In this document: one piece after another, positions 52,036-60,965 of the stretch | How the letters are laid out: each line of letters begins with the position of its first letter | Numbering within the stretch: position 1 is the first letter of the stretch | NCBI RefSeq assembly: GCF_963575615.1 | Contig: NZ_CAUYTL010000010.1 | Coordinates: forward strand, 1 to 64,000 | DNA: 64,000 nucleotides | Direction of reading: 5' to 3' | DNA from: Listeria_A hofi | GTDB lineage: Bacteria > Bacillota > Bacilli > Lactobacillales > Listeriaceae | Made by a program: the position numbers and the translations under genes | The notes under the pieces: model-generated | Seen by the model: the letters and a program-made list of their open reading frames with translations, nothing else | The model's database searches: none | What the model was told of the DNA's origin: nothing

Positions 52036-53019
52036 ATGAAGCTTGGTATTATGGGAACGAATTGGATTACAGATGCCTTTGTAGAAGGCGCGATTAACTC
52101 AGGAGAATGGGAACTAAATGCGGTTTATTCACGTACATTGGAAAAAGCATATGCCTTTGGTGAAAAATATAAAGTTGCGAATTATTTTGATGATGTTGAA
52201 AAGATGGCGAGTTCAGACGTTATCGATGCGGTTTATATTGCGTCACCAAACGCGATGCACTACGAACACGCATTACATTTCTTACGTAACAAAAAACATG
52301 TCATCGTTGAAAAACCGATTTTTTCAACGGTTGCAGAACTAGAAGATGCGCATAAAGTAGCGAAAGAAAATGGCGTCTATCTTTTCGAAGCTGCTCGCCA
52401 TATTCAAGAACCTAACTTTAAAATTTTGCAAGATAGCATCCAAAAAGTCGGAAAGCTTCACGGCGCGACACTTGCTTACATGAACTATTCTTCACGTTAT
52501 GATAACGTACTTGCTGGTGAAGAGCCAAATATTTTCTCGCTGAATTTTTCTGGTGGTTCGTTAGTTGACTTAGGCGTTTACCCAATGTATACGGCAGTTG
52601 CGCTATTTGGCGTTCCTGAAAAAGCAACTTATTTTGCGACAAAACTGCGCACAGATGTTGATGGAGGCGGCCCAGTTATTTTTGAATATCCTGATTTCAC
52701 GGTTACTATTTTGCAAGCAAAAATGTCGCAATCATTCTTACCAAGTGAAATATACGGCGAAAAAGGCACGCTCGTACTCGACCCATTAACAGGCATTAAG
52801 AGCATCCAATACGCGGATAACCATACGAAAGAAATCGAGGAATTAGCAATGTCCACCATTCCAAATGACATGGAATTCGAAGCAACCGAATTTGCCAGAA
52901 TCATCACGGAAAACGACAAATTGGCGTATGAAGACCTAGAAGACTTAAGCAAAGCAGTTTTACAAATCTCAAATGACCTGCGTCACCAAAATGGTATTTG
53001 GTACAAAGTCGAAAAATAG
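52036..53019 (+). CDS. Gfo/Idh/MocA-family oxidoreductase
   Basis: 327 residues from ATG 52036. The dinucleotide-binding start is LGIMGTNWITDAFVEGA. The family motif EKPIFSTVAELEDA contains the conserved E-K-P, and the C-terminal dehydrogenase-like domain has GSLVDLGVYPMYTAVALFG. Members oxidise or reduce sugars and related compounds with NAD(P). An upstream in-frame ATG at 52015 also has an AGGAG site and would add seven residues. The later start, with GAAGGGAAG, matches the family N-terminus better. A terminator-associated repeat follows at 53028. Confidence 0.88.
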   Translation: MKLGIMGTNWITDAFVEGAINSGEWELNAVYSRTLEKAYAFGEKYKVANYFDDVEKMASSDVIDAVYIASPNAMHYEHALHFLRNKKHVIVEKPIFSTVAELEDAHKVAKENGVYLFEAARHIQEPNFKILQDSIQKVGKLHGATLAYMNYSSRYDNVLAGEEPNIFSLNFSGGSLVDLGVYPMYTAVALFGVPEKATYFATKLRTDVDGGGPVIFEYPDFTVTILQAKMSQSFLPSEIYGEKGTLVLDPLTGIKSIQYADNHTKEIEELAMSTIPNDMEFEATEFARIITENDKLAYEDLEDLSKAVLQISNDLRHQNGIWYKVEK

Positions 53020-53027
53020 CCTCTAAC

Positions 53028-53112
53028 TTAGATAAATCGGCGACAAGCGCTCGATTTGTGTAAAGCGTAATCTTCGTCCTACCTATAGATGGGTTGGGCG
53101 TTTTCTTTGCCT
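53028..53112 (+). terminator. Terminator within a repeated intergenic element (copy A)
   Basis: The sequence AAATCGGCGACAAGCGCTCG and the following GATTTGTGTAAAG lead into a hairpin, CGTCCTACC with GGGTTGGGCG, then TTTTCTTT. A second copy of the whole element is found after the DUF871 gene (62465-62797) but is interrupted by 251 bases. It ends the oxidoreductase transcript. Confidence 0.7.
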
Positions 53113-53132
53113 AATAGCTTCAAATCAGGGTT

Positions 53133-53161
53133 TTGTTGATTTTCTGGAAACGTGGTATGAT
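53133..53161 (+). promoter_or_regulatory. Putative promoter of the DEAD-box helicase gene
   Basis: TTGTTG at 53133-53138 and TATGAT at 53156-53161 are separated by 17 bases. It lies 36 bases before the helicase ATG and after the terminator of the upstream gene. Confidence 0.55.
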
Positions 53162-53197
53162 AAGAGTATCGAATTTAGAGGGAAAAAGGAGTTTATT

Positions 53198-54334
53198 ATG
53201 ACGAGAAAAGAAGTACCTGAGATTTGGGGCGAGCAGTGGGAAGTCCATAAATATGAAACGATGACAGAAATTCAGCAGCACTTGTACGAGCCGATTAAAG
53301 AAGGTAAAGATGTCATCGCAGTTTCACCGACAGGAACCGGGAAAACAGTTGCCTATTCCTTACCAGCCATCGAAAAATTAGAAGTCAAACCGCATACACA
53401 ATGGCTTATTTTAGCACCATCACATGAGTTAGTTATGCAAATTGCAGACGTTGTGCGTTCATGGTTGCCCGCGGGATTGAAAGTCATCGGTATCATCGGG
53501 AGTGCCAATATCAAGCGCCAAATCGATAACCTGAAGAAAAAACCACAAGTCATTGTTGGTTCACCTGGTCGCGTTTTGGAACTTATTAAGCAAAAGAAAA
53601 TCAAGATGCATGAAGTCAAAATGATTACGCTTGATGAATGTGATCAATTGTTGATTCGTGAAAATGTTCCAACTGTGCTCGAAATCGTGAATAGTGCTAT
53701 GCGTGATCGTCAATTAGTAATGGCATCAGCAACGAAATTGGACGATCCAATGATGTTTTACCGCAATAGTGAGATTGAGCCAGTGATGATTGAAGCAAAA
53801 GCCGAAGAGAGTAACGCCAATGTGAACCACCTTTATATGGATGTGGAGCAGCCTCGTGACAAAGCTATATTGCTACGTCGAATTTCCAACGTAGAAGGGA
53901 TGCATGCGCTCGTTTTCGTGAAAGATAAAGTTCGGATGGATATTATTTTGGAGAAATTGCAATATGATGGAGTTGCAGCTGCCGGAATTCATGGTGAAGT
54001 GAACAAAGAAAAGCGCAAAAAGTACTTAGCTGCCTTCAAAAAAGCAGAATTGACATATTTAATCGTAACCGATGTAGCAGCGCGCGGTTTGGACATTCCA
54101 GACTTACCATTCGTTATTCATTGCGATGTGGCGATGGATGCGAAACAATATACGCACCGCTCTGGTCGAACTGGCCGGATGGGTAAATCAGGTACGGTTC
54201 TCTCGTTTGCCAATGAGCGCGAAGCTCGGACATTACGTCAATATTTGAAGGAATTGAACAAAGATCCGATTAAAGTTCGCTATTACGAAGGCGTCTTGAC
54301 GGATGATTTTGAAAGTAAAGCAAAGCGTAAATAA
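53198..54334 (+). CDS. yfmL: DEAD-box RNA helicase, YfmL-like
   Basis: 378 residues, the short form with only the two helicase lobes. Motif I is SPTGTGKT, motif Ia is PSHELVMQ, motif II is DECD instead of DEAD, motif III is SAT, and motif VI is HRSGRTGRMG. B. subtilis YfmL is of this size and takes part in ribosome assembly. Listeria carries an equivalent near the glt region. The DECD form keeps the catalytic acidic residues. GAAAAAGGAG precedes the ATG. A perfect terminator follows directly after the stop. Confidence 0.9.
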   Translation: MTRKEVPEIWGEQWEVHKYETMTEIQQHLYEPIKEGKDVIAVSPTGTGKTVAYSLPAIEKLEVKPHTQWLILAPSHELVMQIADVVRSWLPAGLKVIGIIGSANIKRQIDNLKKKPQVIVGSPGRVLELIKQKKIKMHEVKMITLDECDQLLIRENVPTVLEIVNSAMRDRQLVMASATKLDDPMMFYRNSEIEPVMIEAKAEESNANVNHLYMDVEQPRDKAILLRRISNVEGMHALVFVKDKVRMDIILEKLQYDGVAAAGIHGEVNKEKRKKYLAAFKKAELTYLIVTDVAARGLDIPDLPFVIHCDVAMDAKQYTHRSGRTGRMGKSGTVLSFANEREARTLRQYLKELNKDPIKVRYYEGVLTDDFESKAKRK

Positions 54335-54390
54335 AAAACCTGTAGAATGAGTCGCATCAACATGAAGTGCCTCATTCTACAGGTTTTATT
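54335..54390 (+). terminator. Strong rho-independent terminator
   Basis: AAAACCTGTAGAATGAG at 54335-54351 and its exact complement at 54371-54387 form a 17-base stem ending in a T tract. The reverse direction is also T-rich, so it may end the convergent minus-strand genes too. Confidence 0.92.
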
Positions 54391-54458
54391 TATACTCGGA
54401 ATGGAGGATTGCAAGGAGTCGAGACTTCCACTCTCCTCTATATACCTTGATGAAAATA

Positions 54459-55292
54459 TTAATTAAATTCTGAACCCTGTTTGTTTTTTAAAGTCAAGTC
54501 TACCTGATTTTGTGAGATATCTATTAACCCCATATAAGTAGCATTGGATAGGAAAATTTTAGCTTCATCTTTAATTAGATAGTCTATTTTCGGTTTAATT
54601 AAATACCATGAGTATTTATTATCGTTTACATCAATCGATGTAGACAGTTCCTTTGAAAATGTATTGTTAGGGGCTATCTCAATATTATCAGACAAAATAG
54701 ATAGTGCATCAGTTTTAGCGTAGATATCTTTGATAAAAATTGTCGACTCTTTATTATCATTTGCGATGCTTAAAAGGTACTTTGTTACATCACTTTGAAT
54801 CCCCACAGTATTACCAAATAACGAAAGGTCATCATCAGATGAGTCTAGAACTTCAAATATGAAATTGCCTATACTCACGGTAATAGTTTTTTTTGATGTG
54901 ACAATTGTTAATTCTTTGATTGGATAGTTTCCCAGGGAGCTGAAACTTATATCAAAATTGAATGAATTTACATTCGTATCTTCATCAAAAACATAATCAC
55001 CAGTAATATTTGTAAATTCAGCGTTAATCGAGCTATCGTTGAAAGAAATTGATTCAACATCAGCTATGTTAGTATCCCCATATAGAAATGGTATACTTAG
55101 TGAAAAAACCTCATCTTTATTTAGTGAAACATAGCCATTCCCTTGCATGAAAATAGGGTTTACTATAGTTTGTTTTTTTCTGCTAGCTAGTTCATCAGTA
55201 TCACTTTTATTTGCAAAAAATAATGCTGATAGTAGGACTATAGTAAAGATTAAAGCAATGAATATTATTTTTCTATTGCGTCTAGAACTCAT
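54459..55292 (-). CDS. Membrane-anchored hypothetical protein, partner of the secreted protein upstream
   Basis: 277 residues. A basic N-terminus and one hydrophobic segment (KIIFIALIFTIVLLSALFFA, residues about 8-27) act as an uncleaved anchor or signal. The rest is extracellular, acidic and rich in Ser/Asn/Asp with many predicted beta strands (DDDLSLFGN, TKYLLSIAND). No Cys lipobox is present. I recognise no family. The start overlaps the stop of the upstream secreted-protein gene by four bases (ATGA on the minus strand), so the two are translated together. It could be an immunity, receptor or assembly partner of that protein; this is inference only. Confidence 0.6.
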   Translation of the reverse strand: MSSRRNRKIIFIALIFTIVLLSALFFANKSDTDELASRKKQTIVNPIFMQGNGYVSLNKDEVFSLSIPFLYGDTNIADVESISFNDSSINAEFTNITGDYVFDEDTNVNSFNFDISFSSLGNYPIKELTIVTSKKTITVSIGNFIFEVLDSSDDDLSLFGNTVGIQSDVTKYLLSIANDNKESTIFIKDIYAKTDALSILSDNIEIAPNNTFSKELSTSIDVNDNKYSWYLIKPKIDYLIKDEAKIFLSNATYMGLIDISQNQVDLTLKNKQGSEFN

Positions 55293-55804
55293 TGATATTT
55301 AACATAAATATAGGAATCAACTGGAACCGTTGGAGTAACTCTATAGGTTTTTGTTTGATAGCTATACTTGTTTGTGTTTGTTTCATAAAATTTATATTTT
55401 GTAGTATCGTCATAAGTGTGTTTTTTGTATTTTACATCAAAAGCTAATTTAGAATTTTTAGAACTGTTAGCTGGAATAGTTGTTCCTATGCTACTCTTTG
55501 TAGTTCTAGTATTATTGTAAGAGAAGTTAGCCTTCAACCATTTAAGCCCTGCAGTAGATATATTAGCGCTTACAGAAGATGTTGCTGTAACACTTTTAGA
55601 AACTGTATATTTATTTGCTTTTGCCCACGATGTTGTTAGGTAAGAATGAAACTTTCTTTCATATGTTGTGCTACTTTTTGATACCATAGAATGTGAAACG
55701 GCACCCATATTTTGTAATTGTGCATTGGCTGGTGTTGCATTCAAAGAAACTGCCATTGTTAGGACCAAGGTGAATGCCACGGAGCCCAAAATTATTTTTT
55801 TCAT
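55289..55804 (-). CDS. Secreted beta-rich protein of unknown function
   Basis: 171 residues with a clear signal peptide (KKIILGSVAFTLVLTMAVSL) and an A-x-A cleavage site (PANA then QLQN), leaving about 143 residues. The mature protein is Ser/Thr/Tyr/Lys-rich with alternating strands (TVSKSVTATSSVSANIS, LKWLKANFSYNNTR). It then has TTIPANSSKNSKLAFDVKY and a Tyr-rich end. The amphipathic Ser/Thr strands followed by a P-A-N-S-S turn recall the membrane-inserting region of aerolysin-type beta-pore proteins, but this is weak. Promoter TTGCCT/TATAAT lies upstream. The local sequence looks AT-rich, suggesting transfer. Confidence 0.65.
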   Translation of the reverse strand: MKKIILGSVAFTLVLTMAVSLNATPANAQLQNMGAVSHSMVSKSSTTYERKFHSYLTTSWAKANKYTVSKSVTATSSVSANISTAGLKWLKANFSYNNTRTTKSSIGTTIPANSSKNSKLAFDVKYKKHTYDDTTKYKFYETNTNKYSYQTKTYRVTPTVPVDSYIYVKYQ

Positions 55805-55863
55805 GATAAAATTCCCTCTTTTCTTAATATGTGTTTGTAAAATATTTACTAGCTAGCGGTACT

Positions 55864-55893
55864 ATTATATCATTTTGTAGAAGCATAAGGCAA
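55864..55893 (-). promoter_or_regulatory. Promoter of the secreted-protein pair
   Basis: On the minus strand, TTGCCT (plus coordinates 55888-55893) and a perfect TATAAT (55864-55869) are 18 bases apart, about 60 bases upstream of the secreted-protein start. AGAGGG lies near the ATG. Confidence 0.55.
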
Positions 55894-56013
55894 TAGAAAT
55901 AACGGGTTATTGAAATTTATTTGCTATTTAGGTAATCATAATACAAAGTGTGAACCATCTTTCATACTCTTTGAGGCATGAATCGAATTTTACAACCTGT
56001 TGACTTTTTTAGT

Positions 56014-56043
56014 TTGCCGAATGACCTTTGTTACAGGTATAAT
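56014..56043 (+). promoter_or_regulatory. Putative promoter of the LevR-like regulator gene
   Basis: TTGCCG at 56014-56019 and a perfect TATAAT at 56038-56043 with an 18-base gap lie 34 bases upstream of the regulator ATG. Expression would be sigma-A dependent, unlike the sigma-54 operon it controls. Confidence 0.55.
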
Positions 56044-56077
56044 AGAAGAATAGAGCTTTTAGTAAGGAGTCGGGGAC

Positions 56078-58759
56078 ATGCTTAGTAGAAGAGATGAGGT
56101 TTTTAAGCTTCTGAATAATGTAAACGGTAAACTAACAGCGAATGATGTAGCGGAGAAGTTACAGATGGATCGCGCGAATGCGAGTCGTTATTTGAACGAA
56201 CTGTTTAAAGAGAAACAGATTGAGAAACTTCCAGGCAAGCCAGTTCTTTACCAAGCTTTCAAAAAAGAGGAAGCCAAATCAGGAATTAGTAGTACGAAAA
56301 CAGCTTTTGATCGGCTCATTGGTTCTGCGCAAAGCTTAAAAGTGAGTATTCAACAGGCAAAAGCAGCGATTCTTTATCCGCCGAATGGTTTACATACATT
56401 AATTCTTGGGAAAACAGGTACAGGGAAGTCCTTATTTGCCGAGTGCATGTACAAGTTCGCTCGCGAAGCGGATATGGTTAGAAAGGATGCACCATTCGTT
56501 TCGTTTAACTGTGCGGACTATGCACAAAATCCGCAATTGCTTTTCGGTCATATTTTTGGTGTGATTAAAGGAGCATACACGGGTGCAGAACAGACACGCG
56601 AGGGCTTGCTTGCAAAAGCAGATGGCGGAATTTTGTTTTTAGATGAGATTCACAGGCTGCCTCCAGAAGGCCAAGAAATGTTGTTCACGTTTATTGATAA
56701 AGGTGAGTATCGACCGCTTGGTGAGAGTCAAGCAGTGCATACGGCGGAAGTGCAAATTATTGGGGCAACGACAGAATCACCGGATAATTTTTTATTAGAA
56801 ACATTCACTAGGCGGATTCCGATGACAATCACGTTGCCACCACTGGCAGAGCGGCAATTAGAAGAACGTTACGAGCTTATCGAATTTTTCTTATCACAGG
56901 AAGCGACGCGTTTACATCAAACAATTCGCGTTCATCGCCAAGCTTTGATGGCGTTTTTACTCTATCATGCGAGTGCCAATGTTGGTCAACTGCAACGTGA
57001 TTTGAAATTAGCATGTGCGAAGGCATTTTTGCATTATAAGACAAAGGCGACGAATTATATTCTTATTGAGCAGGATGATTTGCCAATTTATGTTCAAAAA
57101 GGGTTACTTCATTTGAAAGATGAGCCGGAGAAGATGAACCGGTTAATTGATGTGAATAAGACGATTTTTAAATTTTACGATACGAGTGAAGCGAATGATA
57201 TTGCGATTGAAGATGTGGATGACGTATACCAAGCGATTCAAACAAAAGCTGACCAGTTGATGAAAGAAGGCAAGGACCAGTCAGAGCTTGAAGAAGCGCT
57301 TTACGTGGATGTGGATCAATATTTTCATGAGTACATGGGCCAGCTTCCGACGCAGCAATCGGCGAAGGAGATTATTAGTCCGGAAATTTGGCAGCTTACG
57401 GATCAAGTATATGCTTTAGCAGAACAGCGCTTGGAACGTAAATACAATGAAAAAATGCGTTTTGCGTTTGCGCTCCACTTACAAAGTACCATCGAGAGGA
57501 TTCGCGAACAAAAACATATTGTACATCCAGACTTGAATAATGTCCGCAAAAAATACTCGAAAGAATTCCAAGCAGCGATTGATATTTCGGCTCTATTAGA
57601 ACAATCGCTAGGTATTGAAATTCCTTTTGACGAAATCGGTTTTTTGACGATGTTTTTAACAGAGGAAGTCGTGGAATCGATGTTTACACAAGAAGCGCTA
57701 GTCGAGGTTATCGTTATGATGCACGGTCGCTCGGCAGCAACGAGTATGGTTGAAACAGTTCAAGAACTCCTCAATATTGAGTCTGGCACAGCGATGGACA
57801 TGCCGTTATCAGTCGAAGTAAAAGCGATGTATGAAAAAGTAAAGGCTAAGGTACAACAATTAAATCCGACAAAGGGTGTCTTAATTCTTTCTGATATGGG
57901 CTCTCTGACGTCGTTTGGCAATATGCTAACCGAAGAACTTGGCATTCGCACCAAGACGGTTAGCATGGCGAGCACACCAGTTGTATTAGAGGCTATACGC
58001 AAAGCTTCGTTGGGGCGCGGATTAGAAGATATATATCAGAGTTGCCAACAACTCTTTGAAAATAAATACAAAGCGCAAATTTTACGAACAAAACCAACGA
58101 AAAACGCGGTTATATTTACATGTTTCACAGGAGAAGGTGTAGCAGAACAGTTGCGGTCCCGCGTAGCACCAGTTATCGACGAGTCAAAAGTAGAAATCAT
58201 CGTCTTACAATTTTTGCATAAAGAAGCTTTCCGTGAACGTATAGACCAAATAATGGAAGAATACAACATACTAGCCATCATGGGCTCCGTCGAGTTTCAG
58301 TACCGCGAAATCCCATTTTTCAGCGCCTTAGAGGTATTTTCTGAGGGGGGGATTGACATCGTGAAGCGAATTATCAATGATGAGGTACCATATGACCAGT
58401 TAATTTCCTCTCTAGAAGGTAATTTAAAAGAAGTCGAATCTCCAGAACAACTCGTCTACTTCCTACGCAAAATCATTTCGGAGTTGCAAGTTCAGATGAA
58501 TATAGTGCTTGAACCGGGCGTTGATATTGGGATCATTTTACATCTTGCTTTCCTTGTTGAACGGATGAAACTAGGAGGTGTTGATCGCGAATTCCCGAAC
58601 ATCGACGCATTCACGAAACAGCACATGATTGAAATGCAAATTACGCAACAAATGATGGAAAACGTCAATTTGGAGTATAATATTATTGTCCCTCAGTCAG
58701 AAATTGCTTATCTCACGCAAATGATGACAGCAAATAAAGTAATCATGGAAGAAAATTAA
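56078..58759 (+). CDS. LevR/CelR-family sigma-54-dependent PTS regulator
   Basis: 893 residues. An N-terminal winged helix (residues 1-60; NDVAEKLQMDRANASRYLNE) is followed by the AAA+ domain, with Walker A LGKTGTGKS, the sigma-54 contact loop GAYTGA and Walker B GILFLDEIHR. A PRD, an EIIA-Man-like domain (VIVMMHGRSAATSMVETVQ with active His), an EIIB-like segment and a final PRD follow. The protein activates RpoN-dependent transcription and is modulated by PTS phosphorylation. Its target is the sigma-54 promoter 100 bases downstream. A terminator separates the gene from that operon. Confidence 0.93.
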   Translation: MLSRRDEVFKLLNNVNGKLTANDVAEKLQMDRANASRYLNELFKEKQIEKLPGKPVLYQAFKKEEAKSGISSTKTAFDRLIGSAQSLKVSIQQAKAAILYPPNGLHTLILGKTGTGKSLFAECMYKFAREADMVRKDAPFVSFNCADYAQNPQLLFGHIFGVIKGAYTGAEQTREGLLAKADGGILFLDEIHRLPPEGQEMLFTFIDKGEYRPLGESQAVHTAEVQIIGATTESPDNFLLETFTRRIPMTITLPPLAERQLEERYELIEFFLSQEATRLHQTIRVHRQALMAFLLYHASANVGQLQRDLKLACAKAFLHYKTKATNYILIEQDDLPIYVQKGLLHLKDEPEKMNRLIDVNKTIFKFYDTSEANDIAIEDVDDVYQAIQTKADQLMKEGKDQSELEEALYVDVDQYFHEYMGQLPTQQSAKEIISPEIWQLTDQVYALAEQRLERKYNEKMRFAFALHLQSTIERIREQKHIVHPDLNNVRKKYSKEFQAAIDISALLEQSLGIEIPFDEIGFLTMFLTEEVVESMFTQEALVEVIVMMHGRSAATSMVETVQELLNIESGTAMDMPLSVEVKAMYEKVKAKVQQLNPTKGVLILSDMGSLTSFGNMLTEELGIRTKTVSMASTPVVLEAIRKASLGRGLEDIYQSCQQLFENKYKAQILRTKPTKNAVIFTCFTGEGVAEQLRSRVAPVIDESKVEIIVLQFLHKEAFRERIDQIMEEYNILAIMGSVEFQYREIPFFSALEVFSEGGIDIVKRIINDEVPYDQLISSLEGNLKEVESPEQLVYFLRKIISELQVQMNIVLEPGVDIGIILHLAFLVERMKLGGVDREFPNIDAFTKQHMIEMQITQQMMENVNLEYNIIVPQSEIAYLTQMMTANKVIMEEN

Positions 58760-58767
58760 ACTAACGA

Positions 58768-58806
58768 GACAAGTGTGTACATAATTTACACACTTGTCTT
58801 TTGTTC
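58768..58806 (+). terminator. Terminator after the LevR-like gene
   Basis: GACAAGTGTGT and ACACACTTGTC are exact complements with a 9-base loop and are followed by TTTTGTTCTT. It isolates the regulator from the PTS operon. Confidence 0.85.
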
Positions 58807-58858
58807 TTGTGTAAGCTGATGTTTGGCTTTATCACACGCTTTTATCTAATTTTAAAAG

Positions 58859-58875
58859 TTGGCACGGAACTTGCA
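58859..58875 (+). promoter_or_regulatory. Sigma-54 (RpoN) promoter of the PTS operon
   Basis: TTGGCACGGAACTTGCA is an essentially perfect -24/-12 element: TGGCAC, five bases, TTGCA. It lies about 50 bases before the IIB start and directly downstream of the gene for a GAYTGA-containing activator. This makes the regulatory link very likely. Confidence 0.9.
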
Positions 58876-58925
58876 TTTATAAAAGTGAGGGTTAAGAAAT
58901 AGCGTTTTAGGGAGGATGAATCGAA

Positions 58926-59234
58926 GTGAAAACAATCTTGTTAGTTTGTTCCGCGGGTATGTCGACCAGTTTGCTAGTTACCAAGATGGAGAAAGCCGCA
59001 GAGGATAGAAATCTCGAAGCTAAGATTTATGCAGTATCAGAAGCGGAGGCACCAGATAATATTGGTAAAATCGATGTGTTATTATTAGGGCCACAAGTCA
59101 AATTTTTAGAAAACAAATTCAAGAAAAAGCTAGAACCACTAGGAAAACCCGTTGCAGTCATCAATAGCATCGATTACGGTATGATGAACGGCGAAAAAGT
59201 TTTAAATCAAGCACTAACTTTACTTGGGGAATAA
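58926..59234 (+). CDS. PTS system lactose/cellobiose-family IIB component
   Basis: 102 residues starting with GTG at 58926 behind GGGAGGATG. The N-terminal VCSAGMSTSLL holds the phosphorylated Cys8, followed by the P-loop-like Ser residues of the Lac/Cel-family IIB fold. LLLGPQVKF is also typical. It passes phosphate from IIA to the incoming sugar at IIC. It is the first gene of a sigma-54-dependent operon with IIC, IIA and a DUF871 gene. Confidence 0.93.
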   Translation: MKTILLVCSAGMSTSLLVTKMEKAAEDRNLEAKIYAVSEAEAPDNIGKIDVLLLGPQVKFLENKFKKKLEPLGKPVAVINSIDYGMMNGEKVLNQALTLLGE

Positions 59235-59310
59235 GCAGTACATTGCGACTGCTTAAATATAGGAGGGGACAAACGTCTCGTCCAAAATAAAATTATTGGG
59301 GGAAATACAA

Positions 59311-60591
59311 ATGAATGGTTTTATCGCATTTATGGAAAAGTACTTTATTCCTTATGCAGCCAAAGTCGGAGGGCAACGTCATTTAGTTGCAATTCGTGAT
59401 GGTTTCATCACAACAATGCCATTAATGATCTTGGGGTCATTAGGGACGTTAATCAACAGCTTGCCAATTCAGGCTTATCAAGACTTTATGAATAATATTT
59501 TTGGTGAGGCATTGTGGAAATCTTTTGGTGTGAATATTTGGAACGGTACATTCGCGATTCTAGCACTTTTAACTGCTTTTACTGTAGCTTATAACCTAGC
59601 AAAATCATACGATAAAGATGCTTTATCAAGTGGTGTTGTATCTGTTTCTTCTTTCTTTGCCATTGGTGGATTGAATGGATTGAGTTCATCAGGTTTATTC
59701 TTAGCGCTAATTGTATCTTTAATTTCAACAGAGTTATTTATTCGTTTAAGCGGAAATCAAAAACTTATTATTAAAATGCCAGATGGCGTTCCACCAGCTG
59801 TATCTAGATCATTTGCTGCACTGTTTCCTGCAATGATAACAATTAGTGTCTTTGCGCTTTTTACAACAATTCTTTTCGGTCTCGGCGTAAAAGATATCGT
59901 TGGAGAGTTCTACAAGTTAATTCAAGAACCGTTTATGGGACTTGCGAATACTTTGCCAGCAGCGCTATTCCTAGCATTCATTTCTTCATTCTTATGGTTT
60001 TTTGGACTTCACGGTGCAAACATTATCGAGCCATTTATGCAAACAATCAATGCTGATGCAATTGCAAAAAATGTGGATGCTCTTAAACTAGGCTTAGACG
60101 CTCCTTATATCGTTAACAAACCTTTCTTTGACTCTTTCGTAAACTTAGGCGGAACTGGTGCAACGATTGCAATCATTATTTCGGTGTTCCTATTTGGTCG
60201 CCGCAATAAGCAATATGTAACAGTGTCAGGACTTGCCTCAGCTCCTGGAGTATTCAACATTAACGAACCATTAATGTTTGGTCTACCGATTGTGTTAAAT
60301 CCAATCCTATTCGTACCTTACATTTTGGCTCCACTAGTGCTTGTAACAATCGCTTACTTTGCGACATCACTAGGCATGGTACCAGCAGCAACAATCGTGA
60401 CACCTTGGACTACACCACCGATTGTTGGTGGCGTGCTTGCTACACAAAGTTGGACAGGTGGCGTTCTAGCAGCGGTGAATATCGCAGTAGCCGTACTCAT
60501 CTATGCACCATTCATTAAAGTAGCAGAAATTCAAGAAATTCGTCGCGAAAAAGCAGCAGCAGCCGGCGAACCAACAGAAGATAATTTTTAA
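59311..60591 (+). CDS. PTS system cellobiose/lichenan-family IIC component
   Basis: 426 residues with about 10 spans. Conserved parts are LVAIRDGFITTMPLMI (N-terminal), WFFGLHGANI, and the sugar-binding loop NEPLMFGLPIVLNPIL. TPWTTPPIVGGVL also matches the cellobiose/lichenan group. It transports and presents the sugar for phosphorylation. The frame opens at a TTG (59296), but GGGGGAAA serves the ATG at 59311. The IIA gene lies unusually far downstream, behind a tandemly duplicated spacer. Confidence 0.92.
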   Translation: MNGFIAFMEKYFIPYAAKVGGQRHLVAIRDGFITTMPLMILGSLGTLINSLPIQAYQDFMNNIFGEALWKSFGVNIWNGTFAILALLTAFTVAYNLAKSYDKDALSSGVVSVSSFFAIGGLNGLSSSGLFLALIVSLISTELFIRLSGNQKLIIKMPDGVPPAVSRSFAALFPAMITISVFALFTTILFGLGVKDIVGEFYKLIQEPFMGLANTLPAALFLAFISSFLWFFGLHGANIIEPFMQTINADAIAKNVDALKLGLDAPYIVNKPFFDSFVNLGGTGATIAIIISVFLFGRRNKQYVTVSGLASAPGVFNINEPLMFGLPIVLNPILFVPYILAPLVLVTIAYFATSLGMVPAATIVTPWTTPPIVGGVLATQSWTGGVLAAVNIAVAVLIYAPFIKVAEIQEIRREKAAAAGEPTEDNF

Positions 60592-60594
60592 TAT

Positions 60595-60843
60595 GAAGTG
60601 CTGATCACGCCCGTTAGCTTCGACAGAAATTGTTAGGGGGCGCAGAAAAAGTCTTCTTTTGACTTTTGCGAAGGCCACGAAATTTCCGAGGAGCTGGCGT
60701 GAGGAGGCCGGACAAAAAAGAAGAGCTGACCACGCCCGTTAGCTCCGACAGAAATTGTTAGGGGGCGCAGAAAAAGTCTTCCTTTGACTTTTGCGAAGGC
60801 CACGAAATTTCCGAGGAGCTGGTGTGAGGAAGCCAGATAATAT
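60595..60843 (+). repeat. Tandem duplication of a structured intergenic element
   Basis: Two copies of about 125 bases (60595-60719 and 60720-60843) are nearly identical. Each begins GAAG-x-GCTGA and contains CACGCCCGTTAGCT, AAAAGTC...GACTTTT (an inner hairpin) and GAGGAGCTGG. GTTAGCTCC can pair with GGAGCTGGC across the unit. The first copy has GTTAGCTTC, which still pairs through a G-U. A related element lies in the gltB-gltD gap at 47267-47394. No ORF of interest is present. It sits between the IIC and IIA genes of one operon. Confidence 0.75.
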
Positions 60844-60897
60844 GAAAATCAAATGGATGTAGGGCAGATGGATTACATGTTCACTTTGTTCACATGC

Positions 60898-60947
60898 ATA
60901 TTGAGGCTCTAAGTAAGCAGAGTACGCTTTCTAAGAGCCACAACAAC
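60898..60947 (+). ncRNA. Hairpin matching the inner stem of the gltB-gltD element
   Basis: TTGAGGCTCTAAG pairs with CTAAGAGCCACAA. Compared with TTGAGGTTCTAAG/CTAAGAACCTCAA at 47332-47373, the T and its partner A have changed to C and G, a compensatory exchange that keeps the stem. The hairpin ends about 20 bases before the IIA start codon, where it could affect translation or mRNA processing. Confidence 0.45.
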
Positions 60948-60965
60948 TAAAGGATGTGGAACTGA

